Assembly (NCBI RefSeq): GCF_010993775.1
Contig: NZ_WOTO01000033.1
Coordinates: forward strand, 1-64,000
Reading direction: 5' to 3'
DNA from: Fodinicola feengrottensis
Lineage (GTDB): Bacteria > Actinomycetota > Actinomycetes > Mycobacteriales > HKI-0501
DNA: 64,000 nt
The position numbers were made by a program, and so were the translations under genes. Under the pieces are notes generated by a model. That model searched no databases and was not told the DNA's origin. It was given only the letters and a program-made list of their open reading frames with translations. Numbering within the stretch: position 1 is the stretch's first letter; every line of letters begins with the position of its first letter. Of this stretch, positions 19,638-30,300 are shown in pieces.

Positions 19638-20852
19638 ATGACAACGCGCCGACTTCCGAAGTGGTCCGAACTGAAACCCCTGTTGCAGACCCAAAAGATC
19701 GAGTGGGATCCGACCGAGCGCCGGCTCGCGAAGGCTCAGACGATCGGTGACCTGCGACGGATCGCGAAACGGCGGACCCCGTCGGCGCCCTTCGACTACA
19801 CCGACGGAGCCGCCGACGGCGAGGTCAGCCTGCGCCGGGCCCGGTCGGCTTTCGCCCGATTGCAGTTCAACCCGAGCATCCTGCGAGACGTGTCCAAAAT
19901 TGACACATCCACCACCATTCAGGGCAATCCGTCGGCGTACCCGATCATTTTCGCACCGACCGGTTTCACCCGAATGATGCACACCGAGGGCGAGCGCGCG
20001 GTCGTACGAGCGGCGCAGAAATACGGCATCCCGTACGCGCTGTCGACGATGGGGACGACGTCGATCGAGGACGTGGCGGCGGCCGGGCCGGACGTGGACA
20101 AGTGGTTCCAGCTCTACATCTGGTCCGACCACGGCGCCGGCAAGGAGCTGGTCCAGCGGTCGCACGCGGCCGGCTACACGACGTTGATCCTGACGGTCGA
20201 CGTACCGGTCGCCGGTGCGCGGCTGCGGGACGTACGCAACGGCATGACCATCCCGCCGGCGTTGACGCTTAAGACCTTCCTCGATGGCGCGATGCATCCG
20301 AACTGGTGGTTCGACTTCCTCACCACCGAGCCGCTGCAGTTCGCCTCGCTCTCGCACTGGGAGGGCACCGTCGCGGACATGATCAACCACATGTTCGACC
20401 CGACCGTGACGCTCAAGGACCTGGACTGGATCCGGGACGCGTGGCCGGGCCGGATCGTGATCAAGGGCATCCAGACCGTCGAAGACGCCCGGCGAGTCGT
20501 CGACCCGGCCGGCGCCGAAGGCATCGTGCTTTCCAACCACGGCGGCCGGCAACTGGACAAGGCGCCGGTCCCGCTGGAGCTGCTGCCGTCAGTGGCCGCA
20601 GCGGTCGGCGATCGTACCGAGATCTACCTGGACACCGGCGTCACGTCCGGCTCCGACATCGCCGCCGCCCTCGCGCTCGGCGCCGACGCAGTCCTGGTCG
20701 GCCGCGCTTACCTGTACGGCCTGATGGCCGGCGGCCAGCGCGGAGTCGAGCGCGCCGCCGAGATCCTGACCAGCCAACTCCGCCGTACGATGGCGCTGCT
20801 GGGCGTCAACTCCGTCGATGAGCTCACCCCCTCCCACGTCACCCTCCGCTAG
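19638..20852 (+). CDS. lldD: FMN-dependent alpha-hydroxy acid dehydrogenase, LldD2-like L-lactate dehydrogenase
   Basis: These FMN enzymes oxidise L-2-hydroxy acids, most often L-lactate to pyruvate. The product of about 404 residues is unbroken and resembles mycobacterial LldD2 along its length as I recall it. Signatures are TIGDLRRIAKRRTP, FDYTDGAADGEVS, APTGFTRMMHTEGE, VDVPVAGARLRDVRNGM and the active-site segment SNHGGRQLD, with the catalytic His and substrate-binding Arg. GRAYLYGLMAGG closes the FMN phosphate site. ATG at 19638 is preferred because GGGGA precedes it; an upstream TTG at 19614 is in frame. Electrons probably pass to the respiratory chain. It diverges from the MFS/MarR operon. 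Confidence 0.9.
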   Translation: MTTRRLPKWSELKPLLQTQKIEWDPTERRLAKAQTIGDLRRIAKRRTPSAPFDYTDGAADGEVSLRRARSAFARLQFNPSILRDVSKIDTSTTIQGNPSAYPIIFAPTGFTRMMHTEGERAVVRAAQKYGIPYALSTMGTTSIEDVAAAGPDVDKWFQLYIWSDHGAGKELVQRSHAAGYTTLILTVDVPVAGARLRDVRNGMTIPPALTLKTFLDGAMHPNWWFDFLTTEPLQFASLSHWEGTVADMINHMFDPTVTLKDLDWIRDAWPGRIVIKGIQTVEDARRVVDPAGAEGIVLSNHGGRQLDKAPVPLELLPSVAAAVGDRTEIYLDTGVTSGSDIAAALALGADAVLVGRAYLYGLMAGGQRGVERAAEILTSQLRRTMALLGVNSVDELTPSHVTLR

Positions 20853-20918
20853 CTCGCCGGCCTTAGTCCGCAACGCCCTCGCTGGGTTCCCATGCGGACG
20901 AACAGTCATTACGGAACG

Positions 20919-21845
20919 TCACGATGGGGCGTCGAGGCGGGTGAGCTGGTCGGGAGTGAGGGTGAGAGCCACTCCGGCGACTGCTTCGTCGAGTTGCGCG
21001 GCGGTGCTGACTCCGACGATGGGGCGTACGTGCGCATCGGCCGTCATCCAGGCAAGTACGACCTGGTGGCGGGTGGCGCCCAGCTCGCCGGCCACCTCGT
21101 CCAGGACCGCCAGACGGGCGGTGTTGCCAGGGTGGTTGTACACCTCGCGAAGCCGCTCCGGGCGGGTGTAGGCGCCGGCCAGCAGCGGCGTGTACGCCCA
21201 GAGCTCCAGGTTTTCGCTGCGGACGTGGTCGAGCACGTCGTCCGTCGCCCACGGGAATTCGTGGTTGACACCGGGCGGCATCTCACCGGGGCGCGGCCGC
21301 AGGTACGAGTAGCTCAGCTGCACCGCGGTGTAAGGGGTCCAGCCGTGCGCGGCGGCCGTACGGCGGGCCGCCTCGACCCGCCAGGCCGGCTGGTTGGAGG
21401 CCCCGAGCCGGCCGACCGTACCGGCCGTGACCAGCTCGTTCAGCGCGCCGCCGACCTCTTCCAACGGGACCCGCCGGTCGTCCATGTGGGTCCAGTACAT
21501 CTCCACGTGGTCGACGCCGAGCCGCTGCAGACTGCCCTCGATGGCGGCCTCGATCGCCGGCGCGGACAGCCCCTCGCGGTTCGCCGGCCACTCGCCGGTA
21601 GGACCGGGCTCGGCGCCGACCTTCGTGCTCAGCTGGATCCGCTCGCGGATGCCTGGCCGCAGCCTGAGCCACTTGCCGAGCAACGTCTCGCTGAGGCCGC
21701 CATGCCCGCTCGGATCGCTCCAGAACGCATAACAGTCCGCTGTGTCGATCATCGTTCCACCGGCGTCGACGAACCTGTCCAGCAGGTCGAACGACGTCTT
21801 CTCGTCTTGTTTGGTACCAAAATTCATTGCGCCTAGTACGAACAT
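20919..21845 (-). CDS. Aldo/keto reductase
   Basis: This is an NADPH-dependent oxidoreductase with a TIM-barrel fold. ATG at 21845 gives MFVLGAMNFGT as the first strand. The tetrad appears as FVDAGGTMIDTADCY (Asp and Tyr), STKVG (Lys) and EMYWTHMDD (His). GRLGASNQPAW, AVQLSYSYLRP and the cofactor-phosphate region RPIVGVSTAAQLDEAV follow. The protein is unbroken, about 309 residues. It diverges from a MerR regulator with a perfect inverted repeat between them, so it is the regulator's probable target. The natural substrate cannot be read; detoxification of reactive carbonyls is a common role. Confidence 0.9.
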   Translation of the reverse strand: MFVLGAMNFGTKQDEKTSFDLLDRFVDAGGTMIDTADCYAFWSDPSGHGGLSETLLGKWLRLRPGIRERIQLSTKVGAEPGPTGEWPANREGLSAPAIEAAIEGSLQRLGVDHVEMYWTHMDDRRVPLEEVGGALNELVTAGTVGRLGASNQPAWRVEAARRTAAAHGWTPYTAVQLSYSYLRPRPGEMPPGVNHEFPWATDDVLDHVRSENLELWAYTPLLAGAYTRPERLREVYNHPGNTARLAVLDEVAGELGATRHQVVLAWMTADAHVRPIVGVSTAAQLDEAVAGVALTLTPDQLTRLDAPS

Positions 21846-21891
21846 CAGCGATGCCACTCCTCTTCGGTGGGTGCCTGTCACCGAGACTGCT

Positions 21892-21911
21892 ACCTGGATC
21901 GCGCTCCAGGT
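21892..21911. promoter_or_regulatory. MerR operator between aldo-keto reductase and MerR genes
   Basis: The inverted repeat ACCTGGA-N6-TCCAGGT is perfect in its arms. On the minus strand it overlaps a TTGACC -35 box serving the reductase gene. MerR activators bind such sites between the -35 and -10 boxes and untwist the DNA. Confidence 0.7.
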
Positions 21912-21937
21912 CAAGGTCTGCTGGAAGACTGGTGGCC

Positions 21938-22327
21938 ATGGAGCACTATTCCCCTGGCCAAGTGGCCGACCGGACCGGATTCAGCCTCGACACCCTGCGT
22001 TACTACGAACTGATCGGGCTGTTGTCCGACATCGGGCGTACGAGCGGAGGTCACCGGTTCTTCACCGAGGACGACGTGAGCTGGCTGGGCATCCTGCGCT
22101 GCCTGCGGGACACCGGCATGCCCATCAACCGCATGCACACGTACGCCGAGCTCGCCCGGGTCGGCAGCGAGACGTTGGCCGAACGGGTCGAGTTGCTGGA
22201 AGAGCACGACCGCGCGGTCGAAGAGCAGATCGCCCAGCTGCGTACACAGCAAGCCCACATCCACGAGAAGATTGCCTGGTATCACAGCGAAATCGCCACC
22301 CAGGCCCGGTCGGGCGTGGATTTCTGA
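21938..22327 (+). CDS. MerR family regulator
   Basis: The 130-residue protein begins with the MerR winged helix (YSPGQVADRTGFSLDTLRYY, then IGLLSDIGRTSGGHRFF). A long helix follows (RVELLEEHDRAVEEQIAQLR), which forms the antiparallel dimer coiled coil. No cysteine metal-binding motif is present, so a small-molecule or redox signal is more likely than a metal. It is divergent from the aldo-keto reductase and probably activates it through the site at 21892-21911. The gene is unbroken and ends 4 bases before the convergent purE stop. Confidence 0.9.
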   Translation: MEHYSPGQVADRTGFSLDTLRYYELIGLLSDIGRTSGGHRFFTEDDVSWLGILRCLRDTGMPINRMHTYAELARVGSETLAERVELLEEHDRAVEEQIAQLRTQQAHIHEKIAWYHSEIATQARSGVDF

Positions 22328-22330
22328 CCG

Positions 22331-22829
22331 CTAGCGCGGAAGTTGTTCCTGAAGGGCTGCGTTCTTCGCGGTCACCAGCTCCACCAGGGACTGTTGGAAG
22401 TCGGCCATTTTCTGTTGCAGGGCAACGTCTGAGCTGGCTAGGATGCGGACCGCCAGCAAGCCGGCATTGCGGGCGCCGGCAATGGAAACGGTGGCGACCG
22501 GTACGCCGGCCGGCATCTGCACGATCGACAGCAGCGAATCCATGCCGTCCAGGTATTTCAGTGGTACGGGCACGCCGATCACCGGCAACACCGTCGCCGA
22601 CGCCACCATGCCCGGCAGATGGGCGGCTCCGCCAGCACCGGCGATGATCGCCTTCAACCCGCGACCGGCCGCGTTTTTTCGCGTAGTCCAGCATTTCCTG
22701 GGGCGTACGGTGCGCGGAAACCACCTGCGCCTCATACTCAATTCCGAACTCGGCCAGCGCCTCGGCCGCGGCCCGCATGGTCGGCCAGTCCGAGTCGCTT
22801 CCCATCACAATGCCCACTGCCGGTGCCAT
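22331..22829 (-). CDS. purE: N5-carboxyaminoimidazole ribonucleotide mutase, frameshifted
   Basis: PurE converts N5-CAIR to CAIR in purine synthesis, working after PurK. GSDSDWPTM is the substrate-binding N-terminal loop. SAHRTPQEM carries the catalytic His. GAGGAAHLPGMVAS and VPVPLKYLDGMDSLLSIVQM complete the family pattern. The frame breaks at a T6 run (22674-22679). With five T residues the protein reads on correctly as AKNAAGRGLKAIIAG, a clear example of a sequencing error. It starts 8 bases after the purK stop on the same strand. Confidence 0.93.
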
Positions 22830-22837
22830 GTTTTCCC

Positions 22838-23991
22838 TTATTCCGCAGCGTCAGACAGCCACCGCGCGGCCCGAGCGGCCCGCGCGCGAACGTCATCGAA
22901 GGTCTCGCCGAGCACCGTCACGTGCCCGATTTTCCGGCCTGGTCGTACGGATTTTCCGTACAAGTGCACCTTGGCGGTCGGCTCGGCGGCGAACGAACAT
23001 GTGGTGCAGCCGCTCATCAAACGCCATTCCGCCGCTGGCGCCGCCGAGCACATTCGCCATGCAGGTCGCTGGCGCGAGCGCGGTGGTCGCGCCGAGCGGA
23101 TAGTCGAGCACCGCGCGCAAGTGCTGCTCGAACTGGCTGGTGATCGAGCCGTCGATGGTCCAGTGCCCGGAGTTGTGCGGCCGCATCGCCAGCTCATTGA
23201 CGAGCATTTCCTTGCCGGTATCGAAAAGCTCGACGGCGAGAATCCCGACCACGCCGAGCTCGGTGGCGATCCGGATCGCCATTTCCTGCGCCTGCACCGC
23301 CCGGTCATCGGGCAGATTCGGGGCCGGCGCGAGCACTTCGACGCAGATCCCGTCCCGCTGCACGGTCTCCACCACCGGCCACGCGGACACCTGCCCAAAC
23401 GGCGACCGCGCGACCACCGCGGCCAGTTCCCGTACGAGCGGGACTTTTTCCTCCACGATCAACGGAGTTGGCGATCCTACGACCTCAACCGCTTCCGCCG
23501 CACTGCCAACAACCACACACACCTTTGCCGTCGTACCCACCGCGACTGGCCTTGAGTACGACCGGCCATCCGACCCGATCCGCGAACGCCACCAGATCAT
23601 CCATAGTGGACACCGGTGCCCACCGCGGCGCCGGCATATCCAGGCCGGTCAACCTTTCCCGCATGGCGCGCTTGTCCTGCGCGTACAACAGCGCGTCCGG
23701 CCCGGGCAACAACGGCACACCCTCCGCGGCCAGCGTCCGCAAGTGGTCCGGCGGCACATGTTCGTGGTCGAACGTGACCACCTCGCAGCCCTTCGCGAAC
23801 CGCCGCAGCGCCTCCAGGTCCGTGTGATGCCCGACCTGCACATCCGCCGCCACCAGCGCCGCGCCATCGTCCGGCCGCTCCGCCAGGATCCGCAACGACT
23901 GCCCGAGCGCGATGGCCGCCTGGTGGGTCATCCTGGCCAGCTGCCCGGCACCCACCATGCCGACCACCGGTAAGCCGGTACGCGCGTCCAT
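22838..23991 (-). CDS. purK: N5-carboxyaminoimidazole ribonucleotide synthase, frameshifted
   Basis: PurK uses ATP and bicarbonate to carboxylate AIR, forming N5-CAIR, the PurE substrate. It is an ATP-grasp protein. ATG at 23991 gives VVGMVGAGQLARM, the N-terminal loop. VTFDHEHVP, YAQDKRAMRERL and VLKASRGGYDGKG mark the ATP-grasp core. VNELAMRPHNSGHWTIDG is the catalytic metal-binding segment. The frame changes near 23490 and 22985. It forms a two-gene operon with purE and is separated from the LAL regulator gene by a long terminator hairpin. Confidence 0.93.
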
Positions 23992-24059
23992 GCCGCCCAG
24001 TCTATGAACTCCCAGGTGGGAGCCTCGGCGGCCCCCCGGTCCCAGTTGTTGCTTGCGCT

Positions 24060-24142
24060 GTTGATCTTGGTTAGTTGGTCTACCCAAAACAGACATATTG
24101 CGTGAATGTCCGTTTTGGGTAGACCAACTAACCAAGATCAAC
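24060..24142 (-). terminator. 37-bp hairpin after the LAL regulator gene
   Basis: Arms 24060-24096 and 24106-24142 (each containing GTTGATCTTGGTTAGTTGG or its complement) pair with a single exception and a 9-base loop. The exception is A-C on the plus strand but G-U on the minus-strand transcript, which fits an RNA hairpin made from the LAL gene. The hairpin begins 7 bases after that gene's stop and has no long U tract. Confidence 0.65.
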
Positions 24143-24148
24143 ACACGA

Positions 24149-26949
24149 TCAGCCGGCGGCGATGTCGACCACGCCGTCGGAGTCGCTGGAGTTTCCCAGT
24201 TTCAAAGCCAACTGCCGGCGGGACCGGACGCCAACCTTGCGGTAGATCCGGGAAAGTTTCGCCTCGACGGTCTTGACGCTCACGAACAACGTACGCGCGA
24301 TCTCGGCGTTGGTGGCGCCGCCAATGGCCATCGCGGTCACTTGCCGCTCATCGGCGGTCAAAACCGGCCCGGCTGTCCGTACGGCATCCGGCGTGCCAGC
24401 TTCCGACCGGGCTTTTTTCCAACCAGGGTTGGGCTCCGGCCCGCTCGAAAATCTCCAGTGCGTTTTCCGAGGCGCGCTCGGCGGCCGACCGGTGCCGGCG
24501 ACGGCGTTCCCATTCGGGCCAGTTCCAGCAAAGTACGACCGTGTTCCAGCGGCATGCTCAACATGGCGAACCGGTCGGCGGCGGCCTGCAAAACGTCGGC
24601 GGCGCCGTCCGCCTGCCCGATGGAGGCGAGCCGCAGGCCTTCGGCCCGGCCGAGCGCTGCCAGCACTCCGGACCGGTCCAGATGTTCGGCCTGGCCGACG
24701 GCCCGCTCGATGACCGTACGGGCGCGGTCGTCGTTGCCGAGCCGGATGTACGCCTCGGCGAGGTCGGCCTGCCAGTCGCACAACGCCGGCTCGCCAATGC
24801 CCATCGACTCGGACAGCTTGCCGGCGCGGCGAAGCGGACCCAGGGCCTCGGCGGGTCGCCCTGCCAGCAACGAAACGTGCCCGTCAAGGGCCGAAGATCG
24901 CAGCTGCATCAACCGATCCGCGTCCGCCTCGGAGGCTGCTACCCCACCTCGGGCCAACTCGCCAGCGCGTTGCAGTGATCCGCCGGCGGCCTCGGCGAGG
25001 GCGGCAAAAAACACCGGGCCCGGGCCGCGGCCGAGGTCGGCTTCGTCGGTCAGTCGCAGGCCACGCGCCCCAAACTGCAAAGCGGCGGCACAGTTTCCCA
25101 GTCTTACCTCGGCGTCGATCAAATCCGGCAACACCATCCAGAGCTGGCTGGGCAGCCCCAGCCGGTCCGCGGTGACCGCCAACTGCGCCAGTTCGTTGCG
25201 CGCTGGTACGAGCCGGCCGGACATCAACCACAGCCGGGCCCGTTTGGCGCGGGAACCAAAAGCCCCGACCGAATCAGCGAAAGCGCGCTCTATCGTACGC
25301 TCCGCGTTCGGGTCACCGAGATAAAGCTGCGCCATGCTCAGCACCTGCAGAGCGACCCCGCGAACGGCTTCGTCACCGGCGATCTCGGCCAGCGAAACCG
25401 CCTGCTGCGCCTCCACCCGGGCCTCGACCAGCCGCCCTTCCAGCAAATACCGGATGCCAACCCACACCCGGACCGGCGCGAGCAGCGCCGGGTCGTCGCC
25501 GGCATCGACCAACACGCTGTTGAAAAGTCCGGCCGCGTGCACCAAACCCTGCCCGGCCGCGTCCAGCAACACCAACCCGGCGCGCACCCGGTCGGACGGG
25601 CGCACGGCCACCGCCAGCACGTTTTCGGCAGCTGGCCGGGCCAAGTCGAACATCGCCGCACCGGCCGCGTATTCGGCCGTGCGCAACGTACGTTCCACCA
25701 CCAGATCACCGTCCACTGTGGACGTACGACGGGCCGCCAGGGCGGCCAGCTCGGCGGCAGCGGCCGGTGAGCCACGACCGGCGGCGAGCTCGGCGGCCCG
25801 GTCCAGCTCGGCGGCCGCGAACCGGATATTGGCCGTGTCGCCCAAAGCCCGGTGCCTCGCCCGCGCTACTGGATCTTCGACCACCCCGGCCAGAGCCGCG
25901 TGTACGGCGGCCCGCCGAATGCCCGGCGCGCGGTCATAAACCACCGCGGCCAGCAACGGATAGGAAAACCGGATGACACCGTCGTAGTCGAGGTCGGCGA
26001 CCGCGGCGCCGCCGGCCGCCTCCGCCAGGTCCTCGGCGACCCGGCTCCGACCAGCGCGCCGAAGCAGCTCGATAGTGGGCCGGTCAGTGGCGGCGGCGAA
26101 AAGCAGAGTTTCCATGGCGGCGGCCGACAACTGCGCCAGCTGCGGAGCCACCAAGGCGCGCAGTCGGGCTGGTACGGGCAGTGGCTCGCCGAGTTGCAGC
26201 GGCCGGTCGCGATGGGCGGCAGCGGCCGCGATTTCCACCGCGAACCAAGGATTTCCGTCGCTGACCGCGCAAATTCGGCGGGCCGCCCAGCCGGGCAGCG
26301 CGTCGCCGGCCCTGGCGCGTACGAGCGCGATCAACGCGCCGGCCGGCAGCGACGGCACTTCCACTTCGGTGCCACCGTCCGGGCACAGCCGGGTAGCCGC
26401 CGGTGCGCCGCCGGCCGACACCCGCTCGGCGGCCACCACCCGGAGCCGGGCCGGCCCCATCCGGCCCAGCGAAAACTCCAGCACCGCGGCCGAAGCAGGG
26501 TCGATCCACTGCGCGTTGTCCAGCGCCAGCAACACCGGCCGGCCATCTCGGCCGAGCTCGGCGAGGAAATCCCGAACGGCGATCCGGACCGCCAGTCGCT
26601 CGGACACGTGAGTCAGCTCGCCGCGGCACAGCCCCACCAACACGGACCGCTGGCGGCCCGGCAACGCGGACATCGCGGCCGCCATCGCGTCGGCACCGAT
26701 ATCGTCGCCGCTGTCTCCGGCGAGCAGATCCGCGAGCGCGGACAGCGGCAGCAGCCGGTCCGGCTCGGACGGCTCACAATGCAGGAAAACCGCGTCCGGC
26801 TCGGCTCTGCGAACAAGGTTCGTTAATGCCCGCAGGACGGTCGTTTTTCCGATCCCGGCGGTCCCATAAAGCACTAAACCGCCAGCGGACACCCCGGACC
26901 AACACTGCTCAAGCAGTTCTGATCGCCCCGCGGGCTGTCCGGAAAACAC
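24149..26949 (-). CDS. LAL-type LuxR regulator (ATPase plus C-terminal HTH), frameshifted
   Basis: LAL proteins are large activators with an N-terminal STAND ATPase, a helical-repeat middle and a LuxR helix-turn-helix. Walker A is GTAGIGKTTVL near residues 31-39 and Walker B is VLLALDNAQWID near residue 143. A long helical region rich in Ala, Leu and Arg follows. The C-terminal DNA-binding domain reads LTADERQVTAMAIGGATNAE, with VSVKTVEAKLSRIYRKVGV as recognition helix. The frame changes near 24515 and 24415. The start is GTG at 26949. It diverges from the secreted sedolisin gene across 400 bases, which is a possible target. The effector is unknown. Confidence 0.88.
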
Positions 26950-27350
26950 GGGGTTAAGGCTTGTCCGTCAACATCGGGCAGGCAACGTCCGTTTGGTCGA
27001 CGATGCCCACCAAAAGATTGATTGATCGGCCGGCCTGCCGGGGAAAACCACGCGATGTCCCCATTCGGTCGAGCATCAGGGATTTCCCGCTATTGTCACC
27101 ACCCCGCGTAGCCGACAAATCCCCGCATCAGCCCCAAGAGTGCCGTTTGGCGTACACAGAGTGATCTTGATCGGGGTGCGCTTAGCCGCAGAATGCCTAT
27201 CAAAAGGCTGTGTAGCGCCTCTCATGGCCACATAGGGACGTATAGCAGGTCGGGTAGGCAAGGGAATTACAAGGGTTTTCCCGTCTTACCCATACTCTTT
27301 GCGCTCCATAGCGTCAGGTCGCCGATGATCGTGCTGCGCAGGGAGAACGC
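26950..27350. other. Intergenic region between LAL regulator and sedolisin genes
   Basis: No coding signal was found here. The region must hold both divergent promoters, but no clear -35/-10 pair stands out. GGGAGA at 27341-27346 is the ribosome-binding site of the downstream gene. GGGAA and TTCCC flank a short AT-richer stretch near 27260-27285, which could be an operator. Confidence 0.4.
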
Positions 27351-30300
27351 ATGACGCGAGACCACGACCGAATATTCCGACCACGAAACGTGTTGTTCGC
27401 CGGAGCCGCCGCGGTGGCTCTGGTGCTGGGTGTCGTGCAGCCGGCAGGCGCCGCACCCACTGGGCCGTCCGCGGCCAAACCAGGCACTGCCAAGCCCGCG
27501 GTGACCGCCCAGCGGCGGCACCAGCTCCAAGACCGTGTTCCGGTGCTTCGCGCTGAAGCGCACCGACACCGCGTCCGGCACCGGGATCCGGCCGCTGGCC
27601 GACCCGCCGGCCGGCTACGGCCCGGGCGACCTGCAGGCCGCGTACGGCTTGCCCGCCAACGGCGGTGCCGGCCAGACCGTCGCCATCGTCGACGCGTACG
27701 ACAACCCGAACGCCGAAGCCGACCTGACGGTCTACCGCGCGCAGTACGGCCTGCCCGCGTGCACCACCGCCAACGGCTGCTTCAAGAAGGTCAACCAGCG
27801 CGGCGTGCAGGGCAGCTACCCGGCGCCGAACACCGGCTGGGCCGGCGAGATCGCGCTCGACGTGGGACATGGTGTCCGCGTCCGCGCCGCAGGCCCACAT
27901 CATCCTGGTGGAGGCCGACTCGGCCAACTTCGACGACCTCGGCAGCTCGGTGAACACCGCCGTCTCGCTGGGCGCGAAGTTCGTGTCCAACAGCTACGGC
28001 ACCAACTACACCAGCACCCCCGGCAGCGGTGAGGACCCGGCCGAGCTGACCTGGGACGACCAGTACTACAAGCACCCCGGTGTGGCCGTCACGGTGAGCT
28101 CCGGCGACGGTGACTACGGGGTGGCCTACCCGGCCGCTTCGCAGTACGTCACCTCCGTCGGTGGCACCGCGCTGACCAAGGACAGCAGCGCCCGCGGCTG
28201 GTCCGAGAGCGTCTGGCACAACCAGTACGGCGGGCCCGGCAGCGGCTGCTCGACCATCGAGCCCAAGCCGGCCTTCCAGCACGACACCGGTTGCGCGAAC
28301 CGCGCGGTCGCGGACGTTTCCGCGGTCGCCGACCCCGCCACCGGCGTCTCGGTCTACAACACGTACGGCGACAGCGGTTGGCGGCAGTACGGCGGCACCA
28401 GCGCGTCGTCGCCGATCATCGCGGGCGTGTACGCCAGCGCCGGCCGGCACCCCGGCCGCCGGCAGCTTCCCGAACTCGCTGCCGTACGACCACACCTCAG
28501 CGCTGAACGACGTGACGTGACCCGGTCTCAACGGGACGTGCAACCCGGCGTACCTGTGCACCGCCGGCCCCGGCTACGACGGCCCGACCGGTCTCGGTAC
28601 GCCCAAGGGCGTGGCCGCGTTCAGCTCCGGCCCGCACGGCGAGCTGCTCGGCACCGTCACCGACAGTGGTTCCGGCGCCCCGGTGGCCGGCGCGAAGGTG
28701 GCCGCTGGCGACCTGTCCGCCACCACCGACGCGACCGGCAAATACGACCTGTCCATCGGTGCCGGCACGTACGACCTGACCACCAGCGCTTATGGCTACA
28801 CCAGCCAGACGGTGTCGGGAGTCGTGGTCGGCGACGGCGCGAAGATCACCACCAACTTCGCGCTCGCGTCAGTGCCGAAGGTCAGTCTCAGTGGCACCAT
28901 CATCGACGGTTCCGGGCATGGCTGGCCCGCTCTACGCGAGCGTCGGCGTGAACGGTACGACGACCAAGGTCTCCACTGACCCGGCCACCGGCCGCTACAG
29001 CATCGACCTGCCAGCCAGCAACACGTACACCCTGCATGTCGCGTCCAACGTGCCTGGCTACGACGCGGCCGACGTGCCCGTCACGCTCGGCAGCAGCGAC
29101 CTGCACAAGGACCTGACGCTGAAGGTCTCGTCGGCCTGCACCGCGCCGGGTTACACGTACACCCTGAACGGCACCAGCCAGTCGTTCGACACCACGTCGA
29201 CGCCGGCCGGCTGGACGGTCGCGAACGCCACCGCCGACGGCGGCTGGGAGTTCGACGACCCGGGCAAGCGGGGCAACAAGACCGGCGGTGCCGGTGGGTT
29301 CGCGATCGTCGACTCCGACAAGCTCGGCGTCGGCAAGACCCAGAACACCACGCTGACCAGCCCGGTCTACGACCTGTCCGGCAGCACCAACCCGGTGCTG
29401 ACCGCGGACACCCACTACCAGCCGTTCGGCAACTCCACCGCGGCGGTCGACGTGACCACCGACGGCGGTACGACCTGGACGAACCTCTGGCAGCGCAGCA
29501 CGGTCGGCGTGCCCGGACCGGCCAAGATCGACCTGCCGGTGACCGGCGCGGCCGGTAAGAACGCCGTCCAGTTGCGATTCCACTACACCGGCTCGTTCGC
29601 GTACTACTGGGAGCTCGACAACGTGTTCGTCGGCGACCGGTCCTGTGTGCCGGTTCATGGTGGGCTCGTCGTCGGTCACGTGACGGACGGCAACACCCAC
29701 GCCGGCGTCACCGGCGCGGTCGTCACCGACACGGACAAGCCGGCCGAGAACGCCACCACGGCGACGGACGCTGGCCAGGGCGACGGCTACTACTGGTTCT
29801 TCTCGTCGGCCACCGGCGCGCACAACTTCACCGCCGCCAAGGGTGGTTACACCACGGCGACGGCGAGCGTGAACGTCGGCACCGACGGCGTCACCAAGGC
29901 CGACTTCACGTTGGCCGCCGGCCAACTGAAGGTGACTCCCGCGACGATCAGCAAGACGGTCCCGTGGGGCGGCCAGGCCACCGCGAACGTGAAGATCACG
30001 AACAGCGGTAGCGCACCCGCCACGTACAAGATCGGCGAAGCGCCTGGTGGGTTCACCCAGCAGACGCCCGGCGGCAAGGGCGCGGCTGTGCACAACGTCC
30101 CGGTCAAGCCGGTCACCGGCTCGATGAAGATCGCGGCGCAGGCGGCCAAGAAGACCGCCGCGCCGAAGGACGCCAACCCGTCCGACGCGCCGTGGGCCGC
30201 GCTGGCCAACTTCCCGACGATCATCCAGGACAACCTGGCGATCGCCGGCGACGGCAAGGTCTTCTCCGAGTTCGGGTACGCCGGCAGTGACGACACCGCC

